A stretch of DNA of 64,000 nucleotides from Nitrospirillum viridazoti (GTDB lineage: Bacteria > Pseudomonadota > Alphaproteobacteria > Azospirillales > Azospirillaceae). This document shows, piece by piece, positions 26,685-35,667 of the stretch (position 1 is its first letter; every line of letters starts with the position of its first letter). Both the position numbers and the translations under genes were made by a program. Under the pieces are notes generated by a model. It was not told the origin of the DNA, ran no database searches, and worked only from the letters and a program-made list of their open reading frames with translations. The DNA lies in NCBI RefSeq assembly GCF_007827975.1, contig NZ_VITT01000014.1; one strand, 5' to 3'.

Positions 26685-27794
26685 TCAGCCCGCCGCCACG
26701 GCGGTGGGGCGGATCTCGCCGACGATCTCGCCCTTGCGGCTGGTGACCGGGGCGACGGCCAAGGTGGCGACGCCGTCCCACACCGTATCGGGCAGCACGC
26801 CCAGACGCTTCAGCACCGCCGCCATGGCCGGGCCGGCGGCACGGGGCGCCCCGTCCTCGATCTTCAGCGCGATGCCCAGCCCGTGTTCCGGCAGCACGGC
26901 GCAGCACACGCCCTCCGCCCCCGACTTCAACAGCACGGCCGCGTTGGCGGCGCGCATGACCTCGGTATCGAAGTTGCCGGTACCGCCCACCAGCTCGGGA
27001 TGCTTGCCCCAGGCGCGGCGCAGGCGCATCACCGCCTCCGCCCGCCGGTCGGGCAGGCTGTCGGGGTCGGCCAGCCGGGCCATGCCCAGGGCCAGGGCGC
27101 CCAGGGGCAGGCCTATGGTGGGGATGGAACAGCCATCGACGCCCCAGGGGGCGCGGCTGAGATCATGGCCGGTCACCTGCTCGATGACGCCCAGGATGCG
27201 CTGCTGCACCGGATGCTGGTACCGGACGTAGCCTGCCAGCTTTTCCCCCTTGTGCTTGGCCACGGCCAGGAAGCCGGTGTGCTTGCCGGAGCAGTTGTTG
27301 TGCAGGGCGGTGGGCTTTTGCCCCACCGCCAGCAGGGCGGCCGCCGTGGGCTCATGCGTCGGCAGGTGGGCGCCGCATTCCAGGTCGTTCACCGACAGGC
27401 CCAGCCGGTCCAGCCAGGCGGCCACGCGTTCGGTGTGCATGGCCTCCCCTTGGTGGGAGGCGCAGGCGAGCGCCAATTCCTCATCCGTCACGGCGTAGGC
27501 GTCGGCCGCCCCGCTTTCGATCAAGGGGATGGCCTGCAAGGCCTTGTTGGAGGAGCGGGGATAGACCAGGCCGTCCACGTCGCCCCAGTGGGCCACCACA
27601 CGGGCGCCGGCATCGACCACCACCACCCGGCCGCGATGGCGGGATTCCACCATGGACCCGCGCGTCACCTCCACCAGGATGGGCGCGTCGGAACGGTCGG
27701 GGATGTCCACCTGACGCACAGCAGCCGGTTGATGGTCGTGCCCGCCGCAGCAGCCGTCGCCGTGATGATGCTCATGATCGTCGTGGTCGTGCAT
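26685..27794 (-). CDS. Asparaginase (type II-like thermolabile family) with His-rich N-terminus
   Basis: About 369 residues. The body matches the asparaginase family that opens with LVEVTRGSMVESRHRG and contains PRSSNKALQAIPL, the active-site HNNCSGKHTGFLA, and GVDGCSIPTIGLPL; these hydrolyse asparagine to aspartate and ammonium. The preceding segment, from the ATG at 27794, is unusual: eight His and two Cys in the first 21 residues, patterned like the metal-binding tails of UreE or SlyD. No other ATG lies between it and the family domain, but GTG starts are possible. GGAG lies upstream of the ATG. Divergent from the TrmH-type gene. Confidence 0.85.
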   Translation of the reverse strand: MHDHDDHEHHHGDGCCGGHDHQPAAVRQVDIPDRSDAPILVEVTRGSMVESRHRGRVVVVDAGARVVAHWGDVDGLVYPRSSNKALQAIPLIESGAADAYAVTDEELALACASHQGEAMHTERVAAWLDRLGLSVNDLECGAHLPTHEPTAAALLAVGQKPTALHNNCSGKHTGFLAVAKHKGEKLAGYVRYQHPVQQRILGVIEQVTGHDLSRAPWGVDGCSIPTIGLPLGALALGMARLADPDSLPDRRAEAVMRLRRAWGKHPELVGGTGNFDTEVMRAANAAVLLKSGAEGVCCAVLPEHGLGIALKIEDGAPRAAGPAMAAVLKRLGVLPDTVWDGVATLAVAPVTSRKGEIVGEIRPTAVAAG

Positions 27795-27923
27795 GACCAG
27801 GCGCTCCGCCTTCAAGGGATCAGTCCGTGCCGCGTTCTCCCCCGGCCGGGGCATGACTGCAATCCTGTTTCCCGGGGGGCTGGAACCTTGCCCAAGCGGC
27901 TTGCCTTGTGCAAGGTGCGCGAC

Positions 27924-28490
27924 ATGCGTGGATATTTCGCCCTGGGCGCCGAAGGGATCAGCAAGTCGGGCAACATCGGGACCATCATGCGCTCCGGCCA
28001 TGCGTTCGGGGCGAGCTTTGTGTTCACCGTGAACGCCGCCCTGGACCTGGACGAGATGAACCGGGTCGACACCTCGGGCGGCCAGGATCACGTCCCGCTC
28101 TACACCTATCCCAGCGTCTCGGCCATGGCCCTGCCGGAAGGCTGCACCCTGGTGGGTGTGGAACTGACGGACGACGCCGTGGACCTGCCCAGCTTCCGCC
28201 ACCCCCTGCGGGCGGCCTACGTCCTGGGGCCGGAGCGCGGCAGTTTGTCGCCGGCCATGCAGGCGCGCTGCGACCACGTCATCAAGATCCCCATCAAGTT
28301 CTGCGTCAACGTGGCCGTGGCCGCCGCCATCGTCATGTACGACCGCATGATCTCGCTGGGCCGTTTCGCCGAGCGGCCGGTACGCGCGGGCGGCCCGGTC
28401 GAGCCCGCGCCCACCCATGTCCACGGCCGGCAGAAGATCCGCAACGTGGACAGCAAGCGCATGCGCCCCCTGCTAGGCGGTTGGGAATAA
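27924..28490 (+). CDS. TrmH/SpoU-family RNA 2'-O-methyltransferase
   Basis: Knotted-fold SAM-dependent methyltransferase, 188 residues. The opening MRGYFALGAEGISKSGNIGT matches the family, with NIGTIMRSGHAFGA as motif 1, AAYVLGPERGSLSP as motif 2, and IPIKFCVNVAVAAAIVMYD as the SAM-binding knot. The ATG at 27924 gives the normal N-terminus. The target RNA (tRNA or rRNA) cannot be told from sequence. The gene is 129 bases from the divergent asparaginase start. Confidence 0.88.
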   Translation: MRGYFALGAEGISKSGNIGTIMRSGHAFGASFVFTVNAALDLDEMNRVDTSGGQDHVPLYTYPSVSAMALPEGCTLVGVELTDDAVDLPSFRHPLRAAYVLGPERGSLSPAMQARCDHVIKIPIKFCVNVAVAAAIVMYDRMISLGRFAERPVRAGGPVEPAPTHVHGRQKIRNVDSKRMRPLLGGWE

Positions 28491-28667
28491 GCGCCCTGGC
28501 GGTCTGGGAATAAGTTCCGGGCTTCCCTATATTAACGGTCTCAAGTGGCTTACCCGCCGCCGCCCTCCCGCGACCCGCCCAGGGTCCCGGGCGGCCTTTC
28601 CTTCGCGGTCGCGGATTCCTTCACCGTCCGGCCTTACGCGAGGCCGGCATCAGAGGAGACCGATGCC

Positions 28668-29102
28668 ATGCCGACCCGCCCTGCCTACCTCCCAACCGTG
28701 ACCGCCGCGCTGCTGACTTCCGTGCTGCTGACTGGCGCGCTGCTGGCCGCGCCCGCCGGGGCGCAGCAGACCACCACCGCCCAGCCCACCGCCACCACCC
28801 AGACGGTGACCGTGCCGGCGCCGGGCCCGCGCCGCGGGGCCGAGACGGCGACGCGGCAGGAAGACATCATCATCACCCCGCGCGCCTACCCCAGCTATGA
28901 GGAGGACGATGCCTTCCACCGCGCGGAATACGACCGGCTGAACGCCATCTACGGCAAGCCCGTGCCCATCAGCACCCGCGCCGACACCCTGATGGACGTG
29001 CCTCTGGGCAAGCTGCCGCAGGACCGCTCGGCCCTGCGCGCCATCATCGCCGACCCCGACACACCGCACCTGAGCGACATGGTGGCGCCGGAGAGTAAGT
29101 AG
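28668..29102 (+). CDS. Secreted hypothetical protein
   Basis: 144 residues with a signal peptide (TAALLTSVLLTGALLAAPAG, cleavage probably after GAQ), then a Thr/Gln-rich linker and a charged C-terminal half (YPSYEEDDAFHRAEYDRLNA). No known domain. The ATG at 28668 has GAGGAG nine bases upstream, favouring it over the longer frame from 28545. Followed by a hairpin terminator at 29162-29195. Confidence 0.65.
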   Translation: MPTRPAYLPTVTAALLTSVLLTGALLAAPAGAQQTTTAQPTATTQTVTVPAPGPRRGAETATRQEDIIITPRAYPSYEEDDAFHRAEYDRLNAIYGKPVPISTRADTLMDVPLGKLPQDRSALRAIIADPDTPHLSDMVAPESK

Positions 29103-29161
29103 GTTCCCTGCGGGCGCGGGCATCCGCCCGCTTGCAGGGGCGGGCGCTTACCTTGAACGCA

Positions 29162-29195
29162 AACGACCCCGCCGGGCGTACCCGGCGGGGCCGTT
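29162..29195. terminator. Bidirectional hairpin between converging genes
   Basis: CCCCGCCGGG (29167-29176) and CCCGGCGGGG (29181-29190) around a CGTA loop, extended by AACG/CGTT on the outside. It sits between the secreted protein gene and gpt, which converge. Confidence 0.65.
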
Positions 29196-29212
29196 CGTTC
29201 GGCCGAAGGCGA

Positions 29213-29701
29213 TCAGTCGTTGCGGATCTGCATGTAGGCGATGGGGTTCAAGTCCCAGGGGAAATGGATCCAGGTGTCCTGCGACACCTCGGTGATGAAG
29301 GTGTCGACCAGCGGGCGGCCGGCGGGCTTGGCATAGATGGTGGCGAAGTGCGCCTTGGGCATCATGTTGCGCACGATGGCGGCGGTCTTGCCGGTATCGA
29401 CCAGGTCGTCGACGATCAGCCAGCCCTCGCCCTCACCCTCCACCGCCACCGGCGCCTTCAGATTCTGGGCGGTGCGCTGGTTCTGGTGGTCGTAGCTGCT
29501 GATGCAGATGGTGTCGATCAGGCGGATGTTCAGCTCGCGCGCCAGGATGGCGGCCGGCACCAAGCCGCCGCGGGTGATGGCGACGATGCCCTTCCACGGC
29601 CCCTTGTCGCTGATGCGCCAGGCCAGCGCCTTGGCATGACGGTGCAGTTCTTCCCAGGTGACGGGGAAGTTCTTGGCGGTATCGGCGTGATGGGACGACA
29701 T
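29213..29701 (-). CDS. gpt: Xanthine-guanine phosphoribosyltransferase
   Basis: Purine salvage enzyme adding ribose-5-phosphate from PRPP to xanthine or guanine. 162 residues with the Gpt opening KNFPVTWEELHRHAKALAWRI, AITRGGLVPAAILARELNIR, and the PRPP-binding motif LIVDDLVDTGKTA. Ends INPIAYMQI-like (LNPIAYMQIRND). The ATG at 29701 gives the usual N-terminus. Cytoplasmic. Confidence 0.94.
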   Translation of the reverse strand: MSSHHADTAKNFPVTWEELHRHAKALAWRISDKGPWKGIVAITRGGLVPAAILARELNIRLIDTICISSYDHQNQRTAQNLKAPVAVEGEGEGWLIVDDLVDTGKTAAIVRNMMPKAHFATIYAKPAGRPLVDTFITEVSQDTWIHFPWDLNPIAYMQIRND

Positions 29702-29870
29702 GGGGGCGGCGCTCCGCGAAACGGTCAAAAATGTTCACAAAGGTGGAGAATTGGGTAGATAGCCCATCCCCGCCGTCTGGACAATGCATCGCGACGCACC
29801 GGCGTCCCGCTCGGCTTGCGGGGTGGGAGAGGCCATCGAAAAGAAAATGCAACGGGACCCAAAAAAGCTA

Positions 29871-29899
29871 TTGCGTCCCCCCCGATCATCCTCTACAAG
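29871..29899 (+). promoter_or_regulatory. Promoter of tRNA-Arg
   Basis: TTGCGT (29871-29876) and TACAAG (29894-29899) are 17 bases apart and lie 37 bases before the tRNA 5' end. Placement fits a stable-RNA promoter. Confidence 0.5.
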
Positions 29900-29936
29900 C
29901 ACCCACCTCACCGGCCGACACCGGTGAGACGAAAAA

Positions 29937-30013
29937 GCGCCCGTAGCTCAATTGGATAGAGCACCAGACTACGAATCTGGGGGTTGGAGGTTCGAGTCCT
30001 TCCGGGCGCGCCA
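29937..30013 (+). tRNA. tRNA-Arg (anticodon ACG)
   Basis: 77 bases with a complete cloverleaf: acceptor GCGCCCG (29937-29943) pairs with CGGGCGC (30003-30009), D-arm with AGCTCAATTGGATAGAGC, anticodon stem CCAGA/TCTGG around loop CTACGAA, T-arm GGAGGTTCGAGTCCTTCC, discriminator G and encoded CCA. Anticodon ACG reads CGN Arg codons after inosine editing. Confidence 0.96.
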
Positions 30014-30592
30014 TTCGTCTCAAGTAACGGACGAATAGTCAGATCAGGCCGTCGAGTTCTTCCGGCCTCTTATTCCAAACGAATTGAGCGCTGCCTGGGC
30101 TGAAGCCTTCGTGAATAACACGAGGCCACCGCCGGGTCTTTGCCATTTCCGCAAATCCTTTCCAGCCCTTGCCCCACGCCGCCCCCTGTGAAAGGCCCGC
30201 CGCATCCGCTTGATGGTCGCAGAGCTGGCCCTGGCCTATTGCCGCGCGCTCGGCCCGCCGTGGATTCCCCAAGAAAGCCGCCGTCTTGTTTCACGATCTC
30301 ACTGCCTCTGGGAAACCGCGCTAGACCCGCCGATTAACGGTCTTACACGGCCAAAAACAGTTGTAAAATTGCTCATATTATTACTAATTTAATAGGCTTA
30401 AAGACTATATAATATTCGCTATATTAATTGCAGAGTTATATGACTATTACTAATTCAGTAAATGTAAAGCATGCATTTTGTCGCACTAATTATTGCGACT
30501 CTACCACCGGGTAAATACGCTTCCCCTCGTATCATTCATCGATCCGCTAACGGATCCGGCCGGGGGCCAACCGCCTCCGGGCTGAAGTGACA
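30014..30592. other. Noncoding, AT-rich stretch after tRNA-Arg
   Basis: Contains no recognisable gene. From about 30345 to 30530 the composition drops to strongly AT-rich, unlike anything else in the window. A small minus-strand frame at 30039-30272 has no family resemblance. Short hairpins are present: GTCGCA/TGCGAC near 30480-30500 and GATCCG-CTAA-CGGATC at 30541-30556. No copy of the tRNA 3' end was found downstream, so an integration event is not shown. Confidence 0.5.
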
Positions 30593-32521
30593 ATGGTCCA
30601 TGGGGGAATGGGGTTGACGCGTTCTTACGGCGTCGTGCTGCGCGTGGGGCGCTTGGGCCCGCGCGTCATGCACCACCTGCTGCGCCGCATTCCAGCCGGC
30701 GTGCCGGTCACCGTCCTGCGAGTGCCTGGCCACCCGCTGGTTATTCCGGACGAGCGGTGCCGCGTCTTGGAGGGGGATACCGTCGACGCCGCCGGTCTGG
30801 CGGCCCTGGCCCGGGACATGGCGGTACCGGCCCTGCTGCTGTGCAGTGACGATGGCCTGATCGCGCTGCCCGCCTCCCCGCCACCGGCGTCCACCGGCGT
30901 CGGGGTCGTCCGCCTGCTGCCGGTGATCGGCCCGCTGTACCGCCTGGACCGGGCCGACCGGCTGGACCGGCCGGAGCATTATTTCGGCCCCGTGCTGCTG
31001 CCCGTGGGCGCCCTGCCCGCCTGTGTCGGCGACGCCCCCGTTCCGCTGGACCGCTGGATCGGCCATCATGTCGTGCTGCGCGCTGTCGGGGCCGGCCTGC
31101 CCGTCGCCAACCTGACAGCGGGCGGCCTGGTCCTACCCTCCCTGGCCCAGGCCAGCGGCGCCGACCAGCACCGGGGCCGCATGGCCGCGCGCGATCTGCT
31201 GGCGCTGGCCGGCGACGCCCAGGCGGACGCCTTCGCCGTTCTGGATGAGGCGCCAGACGATGGCGAAGACCGGACGCGCGCGGCCAAGCGCGCCATCGAT
31301 GCCGCCCTGTCCCGTCTGACCAACCGCCTCGCCGCCGCCCTCGCCCCCTTCATCCCACCCGACCAGCGGGCCCGTCCCCTGCCGCCGCAGGGCCGGCTGG
31401 GCATCCTGAAGCTGGATTCCATCGGCGACAGCGTCCTGCTGACATCCTTCCTGCGGCCCCTGCGGCCCTGGTTCGGAGGCGAAATCGGGTTGATGGCGGG
31501 GGCCCGCGTGCGCGACCTGGTGACCCGCGACCCGCGCATCGACCGCACGCTGCTGGTGCCGGTGCGCCTGCCCTGGCTGGCCCCCGATGAAGCCACGGCC
31601 TGGCTGGAGGCCACGATCGACCAGGCCGTCGCGTTCCTGCAGGGGGTGGATGCCACCATCATCCCCCGCCTGATGCCCGACTATTACCTGGCCAACCACA
31701 TCGCGGTGCTGGCCGGCGTGCCGCGCCGCTATGGCCTGACCAGCCCGCGCATGCCCGACCTCACCCGTTTCAACGCCGCCTTCACCGCCATGATGACGGA
31801 CGTGGTGACCATTCCCGCCCCCTGCCACGAGGTGGAGGTGATGGGCGCGCTGATGCGGGTGGTCAGCGGCGGCGGGGCGGTCCCGACATCATCTGAGCCG
31901 CGCTGCGACATCCACCTGGACGAGGTGGACCGCGCCACAGCCTGGACGACGGTGCCGCCCGTGGCCGGCCGCACCCTGGTGGCGCTGGGCCTGGGCGCCT
32001 CGACCGGGCGCCGGCGCTGGCCGGTGGATCAGGTGGTCACGGCGGCGCGGACGCTGGCGGGGCGCCACGACATGATGTTCGCGCTGCTGGGCGGCACGGA
32101 CGTGGCCGGCGACGCCGCCGCCATTGCGCAGGCCTTGGGCAGCCGCGCGCACAACCTGGCAGGCCGGCTGGACCTGCGCAAATCGGCCGCCGTGCTGGAG
32201 CGCGCGGCCCTGTACATCGGCAATGATTCCGGCCTGATGCACATGGCGGCGGCCGTGGCCGTGCCGGTGGTCGAAATCTCCTGCCATCCGCTGACGGCGC
32301 CGGACAATCATGAGAACGCGCCCCGTCGCTTCGGCCCCGTGGGGGTGCCGCACCGCATCGTGCGCCCCGCCACCCCCGCCGACCCGGCCTGTGCCCTGGG
32401 CTGCGTGTCACGGCACACGGCGCATTGCATAACCGGGGTCAGCCCCGCCGAGGTGGTGGCCGCCGCCGAAACCCTGCTGGCCTCCACCCCCCTGTCCGCC
32501 AGCCTGGTTGAATACAGCTAG
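30593..32521 (+). CDS. Glycosyltransferase family 9 (heptosyltransferase-like) with unknown N-terminal domain
   Basis: About 642 residues. The second half is a GT-B fold of family 9: it starts with LGILKLDSIGDSVLLTSFLRPLR, contains ALGLGASTGRRRWPVDQV, and has the donor-binding YIGNDSGLMHMAAAVAVPVVEI. Such enzymes add sugars, often heptose, to surface polysaccharide. The first 230 residues are not recognised; they may be a worn second transferase domain. Starts at 30593 or 30608 are possible. Its stop overlaps the stop of the convergent sulfotransferase at CTAG (32518-32521). The neighbourhood suggests a modified surface glycan. Confidence 0.78.
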   Translation: MVHGGMGLTRSYGVVLRVGRLGPRVMHHLLRRIPAGVPVTVLRVPGHPLVIPDERCRVLEGDTVDAAGLAALARDMAVPALLLCSDDGLIALPASPPPASTGVGVVRLLPVIGPLYRLDRADRLDRPEHYFGPVLLPVGALPACVGDAPVPLDRWIGHHVVLRAVGAGLPVANLTAGGLVLPSLAQASGADQHRGRMAARDLLALAGDAQADAFAVLDEAPDDGEDRTRAAKRAIDAALSRLTNRLAAALAPFIPPDQRARPLPPQGRLGILKLDSIGDSVLLTSFLRPLRPWFGGEIGLMAGARVRDLVTRDPRIDRTLLVPVRLPWLAPDEATAWLEATIDQAVAFLQGVDATIIPRLMPDYYLANHIAVLAGVPRRYGLTSPRMPDLTRFNAAFTAMMTDVVTIPAPCHEVEVMGALMRVVSGGGAVPTSSEPRCDIHLDEVDRATAWTTVPPVAGRTLVALGLGASTGRRRWPVDQVVTAARTLAGRHDMMFALLGGTDVAGDAAAIAQALGSRAHNLAGRLDLRKSAAVLERAALYIGNDSGLMHMAAAVAVPVVEISCHPLTAPDNHENAPRRFGPVGVPHRIVRPATPADPACALGCVSRHTAHCITGVSPAEVVAAAETLLASTPLSASLVEYS

Positions 32522-33714
32522 GCGCCGTATTCCACGGCCAGGCGGCGGATGCCGACGGCCAGCTTGCGGTTGTCATGGGACAGGCCCAGCGCGGCGGCGC
32601 TCATCGCGTTCGTGGTGCGCAACACCAGCTCAAGACGGCCGTCGGCCGGTATCTCATCCCGCTCCAGCGCAAAGCTCAGCCGCACCTTGTCCTCATCCGC
32701 CGGCCCCGACCGCAACACCGCAATCGTCCGACCGCAAACCTGGATTTCCACCTCGACCTCGCCGGCGGCGTGCCGGAAAGCGGGCGCCAGGACCAAGTCG
32801 ATGGCGCCGCGAGCCCAGGTGGCGTCGGCAGCCAGGGGATAATCGACGCTGGCCATCGCCGTCCGGGCCCACATGACGCCGTCACCGCCTGAGATTTCCG
32901 GACGGAAAAAGCCGTGCGCCACGCTGCGGTTCACGCACCCCGACGGGCCGAAGTCGATGGCATAGCCGGAGGGCAGGCCACTGGTCAGGGGGCCGTAGCC
33001 GAACCGTTCCATAAAGTCCCGGCCGGCGATCTCGACGGCCATGATTTGGTCGATGGTCAGCTTCCCCGCGTACTTTCCCACCAGGCCGTCGCCCACATGG
33101 TTGGGGTGCCAATGAGATGCCGCCTCGAACTGCAGGCGCGGGTTGTCGGCGCCCATGCGGCCTTCCTGGATGAACTGTCCGATGCGCTCGGCCACCTCAC
33201 CCTTCCGGTGGTTCCGGAAAATCGCCCCGGCGTCCCGCTCGCCGATCTCCACCCCCAGGTGCGCGGCGATCTTGGACACGGTGGCCGGCGTCTCCAGGAA
33301 GCCGTCTTCATAGCGCAACACCCAGGCTGGGCAGTCGGTCACCAGGCGCATCAGATAGCGGGCGCTGTTGCGCACCTCGTCCGCCGCCTCCTGGAAGGAA
33401 TGCCCGAACCGCTCCATGAGGGAGACGACGGCATCGCGCGGGTCGCGGACGGTGACGATGACCGGAGCGCCCGCGAACAGGCAGGCCGCCAGCAGGGCCG
33501 CGGACGGCTCATGCGCCTTCACGAGGACGACATCCGCCCCGCGCAACGCCAGGATGTTCTCGTGCGTCAAATCGTTGGCGAAGAAGCGGGCGATGCGGTC
33601 ACCCGATGTTTCCAGCACTGCGTGGATGACGTTGTAGACCCAGGTCGAACCGCTGCCCTGCAAACCGAACGAGCCGATGAGGCGGGGGGAACGGCTGGGC
33701 ACGGACAGGGTCAT
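32518..33714 (-). CDS. Sulfotransferase family protein
   Basis: PAPS-dependent sulfotransferase of about 398 residues. The 5'-phosphosulfate loop is seen in GLQGSGSTWVYNVIHAVL and the 3'-phosphate site in VIVTVRDPRDAVVSLMERFG. About 120 residues after position 270 form a separate beta-rich C-terminal domain (WARGAIDLVLAPAF...VEVEIQVCG) without clear family assignment. No signal peptide. The ATG at 33714 is preferred to the extended frame. It converges on the glycosyltransferase gene with overlapping stops, suggesting they act on the same surface glycan or lipid; this is inference. Confidence 0.8.
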   Translation of the reverse strand: MTLSVPSRSPRLIGSFGLQGSGSTWVYNVIHAVLETSGDRIARFFANDLTHENILALRGADVVLVKAHEPSAALLAACLFAGAPVIVTVRDPRDAVVSLMERFGHSFQEAADEVRNSARYLMRLVTDCPAWVLRYEDGFLETPATVSKIAAHLGVEIGERDAGAIFRNHRKGEVAERIGQFIQEGRMGADNPRLQFEAASHWHPNHVGDGLVGKYAGKLTIDQIMAVEIAGRDFMERFGYGPLTSGLPSGYAIDFGPSGCVNRSVAHGFFRPEISGGDGVMWARTAMASVDYPLAADATWARGAIDLVLAPAFRHAAGEVEVEIQVCGRTIAVLRSGPADEDKVRLSFALERDEIPADGRLELVLRTTNAMSAAALGLSHDNRKLAVGIRRLAVEYGA

Positions 33715-33787
33715 ACGGGGTCTCTCAAGCACCAGGAACGGCGGGCCGGGCGACCTTATCAAGGCCGCCCGGCGCCGTCCTTCGGCC

Positions 33788-34537
33788 TTACAGCGTACTC
33801 ATGCCGCCATCGATGACCAACTCGCTGCCCACGGTGAAGCGGGACTCGTCGGACGCCAGGAAGACCACGTACTTGGCCACCTCCACCGGGTCGCCGAAGC
33901 GGCCAGCGGGGATTTGCGCCAGGATGCCGGCGGCCATGGCCTTCAGGTCTGCCTCAGCCAGGCCCAGCTTGCCGTAAAGCGGCGTGGAAATGGGGCCGGG
34001 GCTGACGGCGTTCACGCGCACGCCCCGGCCGATCAGTTCCCCCGACAGGGTGCGCGCCATGGAGATCAGCGCGGCCTTGGTGGCGGCATAGACGCTGGAG
34101 TTGGGCATGCCGATGTGGGCGTTGATCGAGGTGTTCAAGATGATGGAGGCCGGGTTGGCCAACAGGGGCAACAGGGCCTGGATCAGGAAGTAGGGGCCCT
34201 TCACGTTCACCGCGAAGGAGCGGTCGAAGCCCGCCTCGTCCCAGGCCTCCACCGGGCGGAAATCGGCCACGCCGGCGTTGATGAAAACGGCGTCCAGCGT
34301 GCCGAAGGCCTGGCGCAGCTGGGCCGCGATCGCCTGCTGGCCGGCCACGTCGGCGGCGTCGGCCTGTATGACCAGGGCCTGGACACCCAGCGCCTCACGG
34401 GCCTGGGCGACGCTGGCGGCGCTGCTGCCGGTAACGGCGACGCGGGCGCCCTCATTGATGAACTGGCGGGCCGTTTCCAGGCCGATGCCGCTGGTGCCGC
34501 CAGTGATCAGGGCGGTCTTGTTCGCTAAACGGGCCAT
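33788..34537 (-). CDS. Short-chain dehydrogenase/reductase
   Basis: NAD(P)-dependent oxidoreductase of 249 residues with a Rossmann fold. TGGTSGIGLETAR is the cofactor loop, NAGVADF the NNAG-like motif, Ser in LNTSINAHIG and the active-site Y-x3-K in SSVYAATKAALISM. C-terminus VGSELVIDGGMSTL is typical of classical SDRs. Start at 34537. It lies downstream of, and in the same direction as, the LysR regulator. Substrate unknown. Confidence 0.92.
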   Translation of the reverse strand: MARLANKTALITGGTSGIGLETARQFINEGARVAVTGSSAASVAQAREALGVQALVIQADAADVAGQQAIAAQLRQAFGTLDAVFINAGVADFRPVEAWDEAGFDRSFAVNVKGPYFLIQALLPLLANPASIILNTSINAHIGMPNSSVYAATKAALISMARTLSGELIGRGVRVNAVSPGPISTPLYGKLGLAEADLKAMAAGILAQIPAGRFGDPVEVAKYVVFLASDESRFTVGSELVIDGGMSTL

Positions 34538-34658
34538 GATGCGCATCCTTATCTTTGGGAGGAGGGGCCTGGGCGTCATCGCCGGCCCCGATACCCAAAG
34601 GATTACGCTTCAGCGTTCCTGGCAAAAATGGCCATGAACTGATACCATCATTCCGCTT

Positions 34659-35558
34659 TCATGAATGATCAGCCAAGGCCGGCGTCATGCGCCGCAAGCG
34701 GTCGGCTAGAAAGTCCACGCACAGGCGGACCTTGGCCGCCGCGTGGCGGCTGTGGGGATAGACGGCGTGCAGCGGGGCGGCCGGCAGCGGCAGGTGGGGC
34801 AGCACCACCTCCAGCCGCCCGGCGGCGATATCCTCATGCACGTCCCAGATGGATTTCAACACCAGGCCGGCCCCGGTCCGCGCCCAGGCGTGGGCCCGCT
34901 CGCCGTCATTGCTGCTGAGGGGGCCGCGCACGCGCACGCTGCGCCCGTCGGCGAAGGTCCATTGGTCGGGCGGCGGGTCGCCGAACAGCAGGCAATCGTG
35001 CCCCAGCAGATCCTCCGGCGCCTGTGGCCGGCCCCGGCGGTCGAGATAGGCGGGCGCGCCGCAGATGACCCGCCGGTTGGGCGCCAGTTGGCGGGCGATC
35101 AAGCTGCTGTCCGCCAGCGCGCCGAAGCGGATGGCGAGGTCGAAGCCGTTGTCGATGATGTTGAACAGGGTGTCGGCGGCGTGCAGGTGGACCTGCAGGC
35201 CGGGGTGCAACGCCTGGAATTCCTGCAGCAGGGGCGCCAGGTGGCGGCTGAAGGCCACGGTGGAGGTCAGGCGCAGCAGACCGGTGGCGGTATGGCGGCC
35301 CTTGGTCGCCTCCATCTCCGCCTCCTCCACCTCCGCCAGGATGCGCACACAGCGGGCGTGGTAGGCCGCCCCCTCCTCCGTCAGGGCCAGGGTGCGGGTG
35401 GTGCGGTTCAGCAGGCGCACGCCCAGCCGTTCCTCCAGCCCGCTGACGCGGCGGCTGATGACGGCCAGCGACTGCCCCAGTTCACGGGCCGCGGCGGATA
35501 GGCTGCCTGCCTCAACCACGCGGACGAAGGTCGCCATATCGGAAAAAGTATCGGCCAT
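34659..35558 (-). CDS. LysR-family transcriptional regulator
   Basis: 299 residues: N-terminal winged helix (MATFVRVVEAGSLSAAARELGQS, then LEERLGVRLLNRTTRTLALTEEG) and a periplasmic-binding-protein-like effector domain. Closely resembles the group of LysR regulators that control neighbouring SDR or oxidoreductase genes. It is divergent from the SnoaL-like operon and upstream of the SDR gene; both are likely targets. Confidence 0.92.
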   Translation of the reverse strand: MADTFSDMATFVRVVEAGSLSAAARELGQSLAVISRRVSGLEERLGVRLLNRTTRTLALTEEGAAYHARCVRILAEVEEAEMEATKGRHTATGLLRLTSTVAFSRHLAPLLQEFQALHPGLQVHLHAADTLFNIIDNGFDLAIRFGALADSSLIARQLAPNRRVICGAPAYLDRRGRPQAPEDLLGHDCLLFGDPPPDQWTFADGRSVRVRGPLSSNDGERAHAWARTGAGLVLKSIWDVHEDIAAGRLEVVLPHLPLPAAPLHAVYPHSRHAAAKVRLCVDFLADRLRRMTPALADHS

Positions 35559-35600
35559 ATTCTTGCTGATAACACAATAGACCTTGCCGAATAAGGTACA

Positions 35601-35614
35601 TTCTTGCGGAAGAA
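35601..35614. promoter_or_regulatory. Dyad in the LysR divergent promoter region (candidate operator)
   Basis: TTCTT-GCGG-AAGAA lies in the spacer between the LysR gene and the SnoaL-like gene, as expected for a LysR box. Binding is inferred only. Confidence 0.35.
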
Positions 35615-35667
35615 GCCATAAGCTACCGTCTGCCCATCGAATTCACCCCCGGTCGATGGAGCGTAAG

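Noticed and set aside
29937..30013. Attachment-site duplication at tRNA-Arg
   Set aside because: No second copy of the tRNA 3' end was found in the window and no integrase is present.
30039..30272. Small minus-strand frame after tRNA-Arg
   Set aside because: No family resemblance, no ribosome-binding site and atypical composition; not enough to call a gene or a prophage remnant.
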